33,547 nt of DNA from an uncultured Nocardioidaceae bacterium (GCA_902805855.1 CADCUJ010000044.1:1-33547); one strand, 5' to 3'; counted from the stretch's first letter, positions 1-8,087 are shown. Translations and numbers: made by a program. The notes: a model not told the origin generated them from the sequence alone.

Positions 1-255
1 CGGAAGATCGTCGTCTCTTGCCGGGGCGACGTGAATGAATCCGATGACCTCGAGGCCGGCCTGCAGAACGAAGGCTCCTGTCCGAGGAAGGTCCGTCTCC
101 GCCAGGATGCGACTCCAGATGTCCCGTCGCCGTTCGACGGACAAGGCGTCGAGGTAGGCGTCCGGAAGCAGGCCGCCGTACGCGTGCTGCCAGCTCCGGA
201 CATGGACAGCAGCGACAGCCTCCGCATCGTCAACCGTCGCGACACGAACCTCCAT
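1..255 (-). CDS. GNAT-family N-acetyltransferase (N-terminal part, cut by window edge)
   Basis: An open frame on the minus strand runs from ATG at 255 to base 1 without a stop, giving 85 codons; the C-terminal part lies outside the window. The protein begins MEVRVATVDDAEAVAAVHV and continues with RSWQHAYGGLLPDAYLDAL, the usual first strand, helix and RSW-x3-Y-x-GLLP pattern of GNAT acetyltransferases that modify small molecules or amino groups with acetyl-CoA. A strand ending in VIGFIHVAP follows, as expected for beta strands 2-4 of the fold. The acetyl-CoA pyrophosphate loop (R/Q-x2-G-x-G/A) would lie beyond the edge and cannot be checked. I see no strong ribosome-binding site. The substrate cannot be told from the sequence. 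Confidence 0.82.
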   Translation of the reverse strand, partial: MEVRVATVDDAEAVAAVHVRSWQHAYGGLLPDAYLDALSVERRRDIWSRILAETDLPRTGAFVLQAGLEVIGFIHVAPARDDDLP

Positions 256-370
256 GGACAGAGGATGACCGACGCGCGGCCGACCGCGGTCCGAAACTCG
301 ACAGGTACTCGACACGGCCTGACTGCACGCGGAGGATGCTCGCTATCCAGGAGGCGTTCGAGCCGCCGGC

Positions 371-469
371 GTGACCCTGATCGTCTCTGGGCTCGTCGCC
401 GTGGGGCTCGTCGCCGAGAGTGTGCGCCGGTTCCGTCCGCGCTCGGCCAGTGCCGGCTCCGGGAGCTGA
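371..469 (+). CDS. possible small membrane protein (32 aa)
   Basis: GTG at 371 opens a 32-codon frame ending in TGA at 467-469, only 5 nt before the next gene. The product starts VTLIVSGLVAVGLVAESVRR: a short hydrophobic segment, then a basic stretch and a Ser/Gly tail, as in single-pass small membrane proteins. A perfect AGGAGG sits at 349-354 but is 16 nt from the GTG, which is too far for normal initiation. The GTG also overlaps the stop of a 12-codon ATG frame (336-374), so coupling is possible. I recognise no family, and chance cannot be excluded at this length. Confidence 0.3.
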   Translation: MTLIVSGLVAVGLVAESVRRFRPRSASAGSGS

Positions 470-474
470 CGTCG

Positions 475-1047
475 ATGCGCCTTCCGGTCCCTGGTCCTCG
501 CGACGTGCTCGACGTGCTCGAGCGTGGTGCCGGTGCGGTCGAGCAGCTGCTCGCCGCCGTACCCCGGATGGTCGCCCTGCTCGACGAGGCGGAGCGCACG
601 CTGTCGCGGGTCGACGGGCTGCTGGCACGCATCGAGGCCACCCGTGCCTCGGCGGACGCGGTGGTACGCCGCACCGACGGCGTCGTCACCGACGCGGACG
701 AGCTCTTGTTGACGATGACGGAGTTCTTCGGCCGCCTGATCCCCCTGCTCGACGCGACCGAACCCTCCGTCCTGAAGCTGCAGCCGACGCTGGAGCGGCT
801 CGCCGAGACCACCGACCCGCGCGAGGTCGACGCTCTGGTCACCATGATCGACATGCTGCCCGTCCTCGCGAACCAGATGGAGACACAGGTGGTGCCGGTG
901 ATGAACACGCTCAGCACCGTCTCCCCGGACCTGCACGACCTGCTCGACGTCTCCCGCGAGCTCAACGAGATGCTGGCCAAGCTCCCCGGTCTGGGCAGGA
1001 TCAAGCGCAGGGTCGACGAGGAGCAGGCTCTGGAGGCCCGCGACTGA
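475..1047 (+). CDS. coiled-coil hypothetical protein (190 aa)
   Basis: The ATG at 475 is chosen because GGGAG lies 9 nt upstream (461-465) and because coding character begins there; the frame stays open further upstream but overlaps the opposite acetyltransferase gene. The product starts MRLPVPGPRDVLDVLERG, has no signal peptide or clear membrane segment, and is mostly heptad-like helix with regular Leu/Val spacing. The tail KLPGLGRIKRRVDEEQ is basic, then acidic. Short actinobacterial proteins starting with this RLP-PGPRDVL pattern are, from memory, sometimes named 'ribulose 1,5-bisphosphate carboxylase large subunit'. Nothing here supports Rubisco: there is no catalytic lysine motif and the length is wrong. 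Function unknown; the helical pattern suggests a scaffold or envelope-associated role. Confidence 0.8.
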   Translation: MRLPVPGPRDVLDVLERGAGAVEQLLAAVPRMVALLDEAERTLSRVDGLLARIEATRASADAVVRRTDGVVTDADELLLTMTEFFGRLIPLLDATEPSVLKLQPTLERLAETTDPREVDALVTMIDMLPVLANQMETQVVPVMNTLSTVSPDLHDLLDVSRELNEMLAKLPGLGRIKRRVDEEQALEARD

Positions 1048-1171
1048 CCCGGCGGCGTGGTCGGCGGCGCGTTCCTCGCGGCGGGGTTGCGGTGGCACCA
1101 CAGCGCTGCTAGGACTTGTCGAAATCGAAACGGCTCGCAGGCCCTTCTGGCGAGATGACTCGGGAGGTCTC

Positions 1172-2815
1172 ATGGCCACCACCACCGGCGAACAACCGAC
1201 ACCGCAGGACCGATCGAACGAACGTATCGACGTCGAGCAGGCGCTGCTCGGCGGTTCCACCTACAAGGGGCTCGCCGAGCAGAGCCTGTCGCCTCGTGAA
1301 GAACGTTTCGAGAAGCGCAGGCGCACCACCGGCTTCGTGCTCGCCCCGCTGACAACCATCGTCATCTTCCTGCTCCCACTCGACATTCCGCAGGTGCAGC
1401 ACACCGTGGCGGCCGTGCTGGCCGGTGTCATCGTCGCCTGGGTCACCGAACCGATCCCGATCCCGATCTCAGGTCTGATCGGGGCATCGGTACTGGTCCT
1501 TTTCGGCCTCGGTGGCGAGGAGGGCGCCGACGCGGTGCTGGCGCCGTTCGGCTCGGGCACCATCTTCACCTTCATCGGGGCGTTCATCCTCGCCCAGTCC
1601 ATGCTGAAGCACGGCCTTGCGCGACGCTTCGCGTTCCGCATCCTGTCCTTGCCCGGCGTCGGCAAGAGCACGAGCAGGGTGATCATCGCGTTCGGGCTGA
1701 TCACCGCGCTCCTGTCGGCGTTCGTGTCGAACACGGCCACCGTCGCCATGCTGCTGCCGACCGCGTTGGGCATCCTCGCGGTCATCGCCAACCTGATCCA
1801 GGACCAGCGCCTGGAGCAGGGGGAGATGAGCGGCTTCGACCCCACGCGGCTGCGCGTCGGGTTCGCCATCATGCTGATGCTGGCCTACGGCGCCAGCGTC
1901 GGTGGTCTGCTGACCCCCGTCGGCAGCCCGCCCAACCTGATCGGCCGTGAGCTCATCGAGCAGGCCACCGGCGAGCCGATCCCGTTCGCGAACTGGATGG
2001 CCTTGGCGTTCCCGGTATGTGCGCTGATGTTCGTGGCGCTCGCCCTGATCCTGCTGCTGCTGAACAAGCCGGAGATCAAGCACCTGACCGGGGTCGAGCA
2101 GTACGTGCAGGAGCAGCGAGCGCAGATGGGTCCGCTCTCGCGGGCGGAGAAGAACACGCTGGTCGCGTTCCTCGTCACCGTCTCGATGTGGATCTTCCCC
2201 GGCCTCGTCGCGCTGGTGGCCGGCGGGGACTCGGAGATCTACACGACGATCTCGACGCGGATGGACGAGGGCGTGGTTGCCGTGCTGGGTGCTTCCCTGC
2301 TGTTCATCCTGCCCGTCGACTGGAAGAAGCGCGAGTTCACCTTGACCTGGGGCGACGCGGCGGCGATCGACTGGGGCACCATCGTGCTGTTCGGCTCCGG
2401 GGTGGTGTTCGGCACGCTGCTGGAGGAGTCGGGCCTGGCCGAGACCATCGGCCAGGGCAGCTACAACGCCCTCGGCTTCGGCAGCGCGATCACGATCACG
2501 ATCTTCGCGGTGGTCCTCGCCATCGCCGTCTCGGAGACGACGTCCAACACCGCCTCCGCAGCCGTCGTGGTGCCCATCATCATCCCGCTGGCGGACGCCG
2601 CCGGGGTGAACCCCCTGGTACCCGCCCTGGCGGCGACGTTCGCGGCGTCGTTCGGTTTCATGCTCCCGGTCTCGACTCCGCAGAATGCGGTCGTCTACGG
2701 CTCCGGGGCCGTGCCGATCACCAAGATGATCCGGTCCGGCATCAGCTTCGACATCCTGGGGGCGATCTTGATCCTGATCCTGCTGCCGCTGCTGATCCCC
2801 GTCTTCGTCGGCTAG
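1172..2815 (+). CDS. DASS/SLC13-family anion (dicarboxylate) transporter
   Basis: A 547-residue inner-membrane carrier. After a hydrophilic 50-residue N-terminus come about 11-12 hydrophobic segments. Two Ser-Asn-Thr motifs, SNTATVAMLLP (about 186-196) and TSNTASAAVVVP (about 457-468), sit in the two inverted repeats; in this family they bind the carboxylate substrate and sodium. The stretch LTPVGSPPNLIG (about 250) and a VSTPQNAVVYGSGAVP segment near the C-terminus are also typical. The ATG has GGGAGG 4 nt upstream (1162-1167). Known members move succinate, malate, tartrate or citrate with sodium. The next gene is a tartrate/D-malate-type dehydrogenase 13 nt downstream, so tartrate or malate is a sensible guess, but specificity is inferred from context only. 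Confidence 0.92.
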   Translation: MATTTGEQPTPQDRSNERIDVEQALLGGSTYKGLAEQSLSPREERFEKRRRTTGFVLAPLTTIVIFLLPLDIPQVQHTVAAVLAGVIVAWVTEPIPIPISGLIGASVLVLFGLGGEEGADAVLAPFGSGTIFTFIGAFILAQSMLKHGLARRFAFRILSLPGVGKSTSRVIIAFGLITALLSAFVSNTATVAMLLPTALGILAVIANLIQDQRLEQGEMSGFDPTRLRVGFAIMLMLAYGASVGGLLTPVGSPPNLIGRELIEQATGEPIPFANWMALAFPVCALMFVALALILLLLNKPEIKHLTGVEQYVQEQRAQMGPLSRAEKNTLVAFLVTVSMWIFPGLVALVAGGDSEIYTTISTRMDEGVVAVLGASLLFILPVDWKKREFTLTWGDAAAIDWGTIVLFGSGVVFGTLLEESGLAETIGQGSYNALGFGSAITITIFAVVLAIAVSETTSNTASAAVVVPIIIPLADAAGVNPLVPALAATFAASFGFMLPVSTPQNAVVYGSGAVPITKMIRSGISFDILGAILILILLPLLIPVFVG

Positions 2816-2828
2816 GCGGCGGCGCGAG

Positions 2829-3893
2829 GTGAGCACCCGACCACAGCGCATCGCCGTGATCCCCGGGGACGGCATCGGTCACGAGGTGATCGCGGTGGCC
2901 CGCTCGGTGCTCGACACGGCGGCCGCACGCTACCGGCTCGAGCTGGACTACGAGACGTTCGACTGGTCCTGCCAGCGGTACGCCGAGACCGGGGCGATGA
3001 TGCCGGCCGACGGCGTCGACGTGCTCCGCGGGCACGACGCGATCCTGCTGGGTGCGGTCGGGTGGCCCGGCGTTCCCGACCACGTCTCACTGTGGGGTCT
3101 GCTCATCCCCATCAGGCGCGCCTTCCGTCAGTTCGCCAACGTCCGTCCCGCGCGGGGACTGGCCGGCGTGGACAGCCCGGTGCGCGGCGCCGACCGAATG
3201 GACCTGGTGGTGGTCCGGGAGAACGTCGAGGGTGAGTACTCCGAGATCGGCGGCCGGCTCAACCGCGGCTTCGCCGATGAGATGGCGGTGCAGGAGTCGG
3301 TGTTCACCCGCGCCGGCGTGACCAGAATCGTCCGGCACGCGTTCGAGATGGCCGAGCAGCGCCGGGGACGGCTCACCTCGGCGACCAAGTCCAACGGGAT
3401 CGTGCACACGATGCCGTTCTGGGACGAGGTGGTGCGCGATGTCGCCGACGGCCACCCCGATGTGGAGTGGGAGCAGATGCACATCGACGCGCTCGCCGCC
3501 CGCGTCGTCTTGGACCCTGCCCGCTTTGACGTCATCGTGGGCAGCAACTTGTTCGGGGACATCTTGTCCGACCTGACGGCCGCGGTGTCCGGTTCTCTCG
3601 GGGTGGCGCCGTCGGCGAACCTCGACCCCACCGGAGCGCACCCCTCGATGTTCGAGCCGGTGCACGGGTCCGCCCCCGACATCGCGGATCAACGGATCGC
3701 CAACCCGGTGGCCGCGGTGTGGTCGGCCGCCATGATGCTGGACCACCTCGGTCACGCGGATGCCTCGGCGCACGTCTTGCGTGCGGTGGAGGAGTCCCTG
3801 GCCGATCCCGCGACGCGCACCCGTGACCTCGGCGGCTCCGCATCGACCGAGGAGGCCGGCGCCGCCATCAGCCGTCTGTTCGATCAGGTCTGA
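2829..3893 (+). CDS. ttuC: tartrate dehydrogenase / D-malate dehydrogenase (decarboxylating)
   Basis: A 354-residue member of the isocitrate/isopropylmalate dehydrogenase family, which oxidises a hydroxyacid with NAD and a divalent metal and may then decarboxylate it. Visible landmarks are IAVIPGDGIGHEV (8-20), the substrate arginines R96, R106 and R130 (the last in VVVRENVEGEYS with Y137), the catalytic K187 in SATKSNGI, and metal ligands D220, D244 and D248. The NAD loop FEPVHGSAPDIA is near 275-286. The segment DHVSLWGLLIPIRR (84-97) is the signature I associate with the TtuC/DmlA branch rather than LeuB. The start is GTG at 2829, 13 nt after the transporter stop, so the two are probably co-transcribed. 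Tartrate and D-malate cannot be told apart from sequence alone. Confidence 0.9.
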   Translation: MSTRPQRIAVIPGDGIGHEVIAVARSVLDTAAARYRLELDYETFDWSCQRYAETGAMMPADGVDVLRGHDAILLGAVGWPGVPDHVSLWGLLIPIRRAFRQFANVRPARGLAGVDSPVRGADRMDLVVVRENVEGEYSEIGGRLNRGFADEMAVQESVFTRAGVTRIVRHAFEMAEQRRGRLTSATKSNGIVHTMPFWDEVVRDVADGHPDVEWEQMHIDALAARVVLDPARFDVIVGSNLFGDILSDLTAAVSGSLGVAPSANLDPTGAHPSMFEPVHGSAPDIADQRIANPVAAVWSAAMMLDHLGHADASAHVLRAVEESLADPATRTRDLGGSASTEEAGAAISRLFDQV

Positions 3894-3903
3894 GGCTGAT
3901 CAG

Positions 3904-3926
3904 CCGGTGACGCCGCCGGTCACCGG
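3904..3926. terminator. hairpin between convergent genes (candidate two-way terminator)
   Basis: CCGGTGAC at 3904-3911 pairs perfectly with GTCACCGG at 3919-3926 around a 7-nt loop. It lies between the dehydrogenase stop and the VOC gene on the other strand and covers the latter's stop codon. There is no T-tract, as is common in high-GC actinobacteria. Confidence 0.5.
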
Positions 3927-4336
3927 GCGCTGCGGGTGACCTCCTGCACGACCCAGCCGTTGCCGTCCGGGTCGTCGAAGAAGATGAACGACCCGTAGTC
4001 GACTCTGCTCGGGTCCGGGCCCGGCGTCATCTCGCCTTCGACGAAGTGCTTGATGCCACTGGTCTGCACTCCGGCAGCCTCCAAGCTCGCGTGCGCTGCT
4101 TCGATGTCCGGGACGACCAGATGCAGTCCCCTCGTCGTGCCGGGCTCTCCCGCCCCGACGTTGACGCCGAAGGTGATCGAGCAGGCGGACCCGGGCGGTG
4201 TCGCCTGCACGACCCGGAAGGAGTCACCGGCTGCATGGTCGACATCGAGCCGGAACCCGAGCCTCTCGGTGTAGAACGACTTGGCCCGATCCACGTCCGA
4301 GACGGGCAGGACCACGACCTCCAGCTGCCAGTCCAT
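3920..4336 (-). CDS. VOC-family (glyoxalase/bleomycin-resistance fold) protein
   Basis: A 138-residue protein with the paired beta-alpha-beta-beta-beta modules of the vicinal oxygen chelate superfamily. The first module opens with QLEVVVLPVSDVDRAKSFY, the second with RGLHLVVPDIEAAHASLEAAG, and the protein ends in FFDDPDGNGWVVQEV, the usual last strand with its metal-ligand-type Glu. Members include glyoxalases, dioxygenases and drug-binding proteins, so the substrate is open. The ATG has AAAGGA about 6 nt upstream. It is the downstream gene of a pair of VOC proteins on the minus strand, 55 nt apart. Confidence 0.9.
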   Translation of the reverse strand: MDWQLEVVVLPVSDVDRAKSFYTERLGFRLDVDHAAGDSFRVVQATPPGSACSITFGVNVGAGEPGTTRGLHLVVPDIEAAHASLEAAGVQTSGIKHFVEGEMTPGPDPSRVDYGSFIFFDDPDGNGWVVQEVTRSAR

Positions 4337-4391
4337 AGGGAGTCCTTTCGGAGAAGGGGTCGAGGACCGGTCAGCTCGAGCCGACCGGCGC

Positions 4392-4805
4392 TCAGGCTGC
4401 CTGCTGGGCGATGTTGACCATCCAGGAGATGCCGAACTGGTCGACGCACATGCCGAACTCGTCGCCCCACATCTGCTTCTCCAGTGGCAGGGTCACGTTG
4501 CCGTTGCTGCTGAGACGGTCCCAGTAGCCGCGTAGCTCATCGGAGTCCTCTCCGCTCAGGCTCACCGCGAAGTTGTTGCCCGGGTGGTGCTCCATCCCGG
4601 GCGGCGTGTCGGCACCCATCAGGACGAAACCCTGGTCGGTCTCGAGCTGGCCGTGCATGATCTTGTCCGCGTCGGGGGCGTCCGGCGATCCGAAGTCACC
4701 GAACGTGCTCAGCGCGAGGCTTCCGCCGAAGACGCTGTTGTAGAACTCCATGGCTTGCCGGGCGTCGCCGGCGAAGCTCAGGTACGGGTTGAGACGAGTG
4801 GTCAC
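4392..4805 (-). CDS. PhnB-like VOC-family protein
   Basis: A 137-residue protein starting VTTRLNPYLSFAGDARQAME, a pattern typical of PhnB-like VOC proteins (the group once named '3-demethylubiquinone-9 methyltransferase-like'). Also present are FYNSVFGGSLALSTFGDFG, the HPGNNFAVSLSG strand, and the end WGDEFGMCVDQFGISWMVN. The GTG at 4805 is chosen over a possible start 18 codons upstream because GAGGAGG lies about 10 nt before it and homologues begin at this residue. The longer form would run into the stop of the next gene. These proteins rarely have a known substrate; no enzymatic role is claimed. Confidence 0.9.
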   Translation of the reverse strand: MTTRLNPYLSFAGDARQAMEFYNSVFGGSLALSTFGDFGSPDAPDADKIMHGQLETDQGFVLMGADTPPGMEHHPGNNFAVSLSGEDSDELRGYWDRLSSNGNVTLPLEKQMWGDEFGMCVDQFGISWMVNIAQQAA

Positions 4806-4831
4806 TGGCCCCTCCTCGGTGTGACGTGGGT

Positions 4832-4848
4832 CGACTAGTCGCACCCTA
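4832..4848 (-). promoter_or_regulatory. candidate -10 box and 10-bp palindrome before the PhnB-like gene
   Basis: On the minus strand TAGGGT (4848-4843) resembles an actinobacterial -10 box and overlaps the stop of the TetM-like gene. It is followed by the perfect palindrome CGACTAGTCG (4841-4832), about where transcription would start. This would leave a leader of about 30 nt carrying the GAGGAGG site. Confidence 0.35.
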
Positions 4849-6804
4849 GCGGGGAACATCGCGAAACCAGGTGGCCCGGTCCAGCGGGTCGATGCCGGTT
4901 CGTCGTCGCGACGGGGTCCGGTCCCCGGTCACCGGGGAATAGTGGTCGACCTCGGAGACGAGCACCCCTTCACCGCCGGTCATTCCGGGTAGCCGCGAGG
5001 CGAGCTCGGGGACCGCTGCCGAGGGCAGGTGGCCTACGAGCAGGCTGTGGCCGGTGGACGCGACCGTGTCCAGGATCGCTGCCTGCAGCCGGCCGAGCAG
5101 GGAGGTGACCGGACCGAACGCCTCGTCCGGCACCTCGAGCTCGAACCGGTCGACGGGCTGGCACACGTGGGTGCCGGCCTGAGCCAATGCCGCCAGCACG
5201 ACCACCGGGGCGAGGTTGCGGAAGTCTGCGGCCACAGTGGAGATCGACTTGTCGAACTTCTGGTGCGGCTTGCTCTGACGTGGCCAGTAGTCCGACTCGG
5301 TCATGGTCACCGTGCAGTCGGTGACCTCCCAACCGCGGAGCCCCTGTCTCAGCGCCGACCGCACCCCCTGCTCGGTTGCGGTGATGAAGGCCGGTGGCAG
5401 GTTGCCTCTCTCGACACCGGGCGAGAACTCGACGCCGCTCCCAGTGGGCGCCGCCCGCACGCGCAGCCCGATCCCCGCCAGGTACGGGTTGCCGCTCAGC
5501 CTGATCCGGTCCGCCGAGGCCCCGCCGCCGACAACCCGCTCGAGGCACACCACCGTCGTGGCCCGAAACTGTGCCCGCACACCGAAACGCTGCTCCAGCA
5601 GCGCAGAGATCACCTGCTTCTGGACCTCGCCGTGCAGGCTGACCGCTGCCTGCCCTTCGGCCTGGTCCAGGTGCAGGTCGATGAGCGGGTCCTCGTCCGC
5701 GAGGTGCTCCAGAGCCGCGAACAGCGCCGAGCGCTGGGTCGGGTCCTCCGGCTCGACGAGCGCCTGCAAGGTGGCAGGAGGAAAGCGGTGGGTGCGACGC
5801 CGCGGTGGCCGGCCGATGGTGTCCCCGATCCGGGCTTCGGGCCCCCGCACCACGGTGATCTGCCCGGAGCGGGCCACCGCACCCACCCTCGGGCCGCCCG
5901 GCTCGCTGACCGCCAGCTCGGTCACCCGCTCAGGCCTTCCCCGGCCGATCACGACAAGTTGTCGCACTCGGAGCTCGCCGGACCAGAGCCGGACCCAGGC
6001 CCTGCGCCCGCGCCCGTCACGGTCGACGGCGAACACCGTCCCGGCGAGGGACCCGTCGCGTCGGGCCGCACGCGGCATGATCTCGCGCAGCACTCCTCGC
6101 AGCTGCGGCATCCCTGCGCCGGTGATCGCCGAGCCGTAGACGAGGCCGGTGAGCGCGCCGTGCCGTACTCCCTGTCGTAGCGCTCGTAGCACGTCGGGGC
6201 GTCGAGCGGCCTCTCCGGCCACCCACCGTGCGAGGACCTGGTCGTCGGCCCCGGCCACGACCGAGACGACGGACTCCTCGGTCAGCGGAACGGCCGTGAC
6301 CCTGGCCGCTGCGCCGCCTTGGTCGCGCACCTCGGCGAGCTCGACGACAGCGGGCGTCAGCCGGCGACGCACCTGCTCCAGCACCCGGCCCACGTCGGAG
6401 CCGGCCCGGTCGACCTTGTTGACGAACAGCACTGTGGGGATGCCGATCCGCCGCAGGGCGCGCCAGATCACCACGGTCTGCGCCTGGACGCCTTCGACGG
6501 ACGACAGCACCAGCACGGCGGCGTCGAGGACGCCGAGGCAACGCTCGACCTCGGCGACGAAGTCCGGGTGTCCAGGAGTGTCCACGAGGTTGACCACGAG
6601 GCCGCCGATCGAGAATGAGGTCACGGCCGCGCGAATGGTGATCCCACGCCGGCGCTCCAGCTCCATCGAGTCGGTGCGCGTGGTGCCGGCATCGACGCTC
6701 CCCGGTGTGGCGACCACACCTGCTTCGAAAAGCAGGCGCTCGGTCAGGCTGGTCTTGCCGGCGTCAACATGCGCGACGATGCCGAGGTTGAGTGATGAGG
6801 ACAA
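4846..6804 (-). CDS. TetM/OtrA-like ribosomal protection GTPase (EF-G paralogue)
   Basis: A 652-residue translational GTPase of the EF-G-like ribosomal protection group, close in length to TetM and OtrA. The G domain has VAHVDAGKTSLTERLL (G1, from about 10), the ERRRGITI switch region (50-57), DTPGH (75-79) and NKVD (129-132). EF-G-like domains II-V follow, with a domain IV stretch SISTVAADFRNLAPVVV that lines up with the TetM tip-loop region. TTG at 6804 is chosen because GGAG lies 7 nt upstream and homologues begin SLNLGIVAHVDAGK; a longer frame to 7002 would overlap dinB. Known relatives release tetracycline from ribosomes. The tip loop here lacks the YSPVS motif I remember for TetM, so resistance is not assured. 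Confidence 0.88.
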   Translation of the reverse strand: MSSSLNLGIVAHVDAGKTSLTERLLFEAGVVATPGSVDAGTTRTDSMELERRRGITIRAAVTSFSIGGLVVNLVDTPGHPDFVAEVERCLGVLDAAVLVLSSVEGVQAQTVVIWRALRRIGIPTVLFVNKVDRAGSDVGRVLEQVRRRLTPAVVELAEVRDQGGAAARVTAVPLTEESVVSVVAGADDQVLARWVAGEAARRPDVLRALRQGVRHGALTGLVYGSAITGAGMPQLRGVLREIMPRAARRDGSLAGTVFAVDRDGRGRRAWVRLWSGELRVRQLVVIGRGRPERVTELAVSEPGGPRVGAVARSGQITVVRGPEARIGDTIGRPPRRRTHRFPPATLQALVEPEDPTQRSALFAALEHLADEDPLIDLHLDQAEGQAAVSLHGEVQKQVISALLEQRFGVRAQFRATTVVCLERVVGGGASADRIRLSGNPYLAGIGLRVRAAPTGSGVEFSPGVERGNLPPAFITATEQGVRSALRQGLRGWEVTDCTVTMTESDYWPRQSKPHQKFDKSISTVAADFRNLAPVVVLAALAQAGTHVCQPVDRFELEVPDEAFGPVTSLLGRLQAAILDTVASTGHSLLVGHLPSAAVPELASRLPGMTGGEGVLVSEVDHYSPVTGDRTPSRRRTGIDPLDRATWFRDVPR

Positions 6805-6931
6805 GGGGCAGCTCCACGACAGGACGGATGGGGGTCCGGGGCGTGGTGGCTGCTCGCACTGGCTTCTCCTCGGTCGGCTCAGGAGTGGATTCCATCGAGG
6901 ATGGCAGGGGCACCAGCCGTGGTCGAGTGGT

Positions 6932-8011
6932 TTACGCCGGGCCGCCTCGGCGACCGTGCGTGCGCGGCGGGTCGTAGCCGCCTTCCGGCGGCACCATCTC
7001 ACCCCGCACGCCGAGCAGCCTTATCGGTCGGTCGTCGTCGAGCTTGAGCAGCAGCTCGAGTGCGGTCTGCGCGATCACCGCGGCGTCGTAGGTCGGCTCG
7101 GGCAGCTTGCGGATCCTGGTCACGGTGAAGAACGGTGCGAACCGAACCTTGAGATGCACCCGCGCGCATGCACGGCCCTCTCGGTGCAGGTCCGCCACCA
7201 CCTGGTCGGACAGCGCGCGCAGTGCTCGGGCCACCTCATCGGGGGTGGTCAGGTTGCGCTGAAAGGTCATCTCGCGGCCGTGGGCGCGCGCGACCCAGGG
7301 TGTGTCGTCGACGGTGGCGCTGCTGACGCCGCGTCCCAGCCGCCGAAAGTGCGGCCCCGTGTTGGGGCCGAACTCCTCGATCAGCGGCGCTTCCGGCGAC
7401 AGCGCGAGCTCACGCACCGTGTGGATGCCGAGGGCAGCGAGGCGCGCTGCGATGCGGTTGCCGACGCCCCACAGCGCACTGGTGGGACGCCCACCCATCA
7501 CCTCCATCCAGTTCTCGCGGGTCAGCCGGAAGACGCCGCGCGGCTTCCCGAACTCGGTGGCGATCTTGGCGCGCACCTTCGTGTCGCCGATGCCTATCGA
7601 GCAGTGCAGTCGGGTCGCCTCCAGCACGGCGCCCTGGAGCGCGCGAGCGGTGGCCTCCGGGTCGTCGCTGTCGACGCCGACGAACGCCTCGTCCCAGCCC
7701 AGCAGCTCCACGACGGTGCCAGGGAAGTCCCGCAGGGTGTCCATGACGAGGGCCGACGCCGCCTCGTAGACCGGGAAGTCGACCGGCAGGAAGATCGCGT
7801 CCGGGCAGCGACGTACCGCGGTCTTCAACGGCATCCCCGACCGGATGCCGAACTCGCGGGCCTCATACGACGCCGTCGAGACCACTGCACGCTCGGTCGG
7901 GTCGCCGCGACCGCCGACGACCACCGGACGTCCTGCGAGCTCGGGGTGTCGCAGCACCTCGACCGCCGCGAGGAACTGGTCCAGGTCGACGTGCAGCACC
8001 CAGCTCGTCAT
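6932..8011 (-). CDS. dinB2: DinB2-type Y-family DNA polymerase IV with leucine steric gate
   Basis: A 359-residue Y-family translesion polymerase. Catalytic carboxylates are D9 (HVDLDQF) and D107/E108 (GWDEAFVG). The fingers motif SYEAREFGIRSGMPL (48-62) and the thumb helix-hairpin-helix ALWGVGNRIAARLAALGI are clear, followed by the little-finger domain. ATG at 8011 is used, with AGGA 8 nt upstream; the upstream extension is non-coding in character. Residue 14, where E. coli DinB has the steric-gate Phe13, is leucine (DQFLAAVE). As I recall, mycobacterial DinB2 carries the same Leu14 and readily inserts ribonucleotides. The C-terminus lacks the usual QxxLF-type clamp peptide as far as I can see. 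The gene is divergent from the hydrolase, with a long palindrome between. Confidence 0.92.
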   Translation of the reverse strand: MTSWVLHVDLDQFLAAVEVLRHPELAGRPVVVGGRGDPTERAVVSTASYEAREFGIRSGMPLKTAVRRCPDAIFLPVDFPVYEAASALVMDTLRDFPGTVVELLGWDEAFVGVDSDDPEATARALQGAVLEATRLHCSIGIGDTKVRAKIATEFGKPRGVFRLTRENWMEVMGGRPTSALWGVGNRIAARLAALGIHTVRELALSPEAPLIEEFGPNTGPHFRRLGRGVSSATVDDTPWVARAHGREMTFQRNLTTPDEVARALRALSDQVVADLHREGRACARVHLKVRFAPFFTVTRIRKLPEPTYDAAVIAQTALELLLKLDDDRPIRLLGVRGEMVPPEGGYDPPRTHGRRGGPA

Positions 8012-8061
8012 GAGGACATCCTGACCGGAGGTCGCCCACGCGGCCAGGAACGCCGTGGCGG

Positions 8062-8087
8062 GGAGCACGACCCGCGGGTCGTGCTCC
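8062..8087. repeat. perfect 26-bp palindrome in the dinB2-hydrolase spacer
   Basis: GGAGCACGACCCG (8062-8074) is followed at once by its exact reverse complement (8075-8087). It lies 51 bp upstream of dinB2 and 51 bp upstream of the hydrolase ATG, so it is centred almost exactly in the 126-bp divergent spacer. It could be a dimer-binding operator for both genes, or a hairpin in the dinB2 leader. Confidence 0.7.

Noticed and set aside
475-1047. Rubisco large-subunit annotation for the coiled-coil protein
   Set aside because: The name used for some relatives is not supported: the protein is 190 residues of helix with no Rubisco active-site motif.
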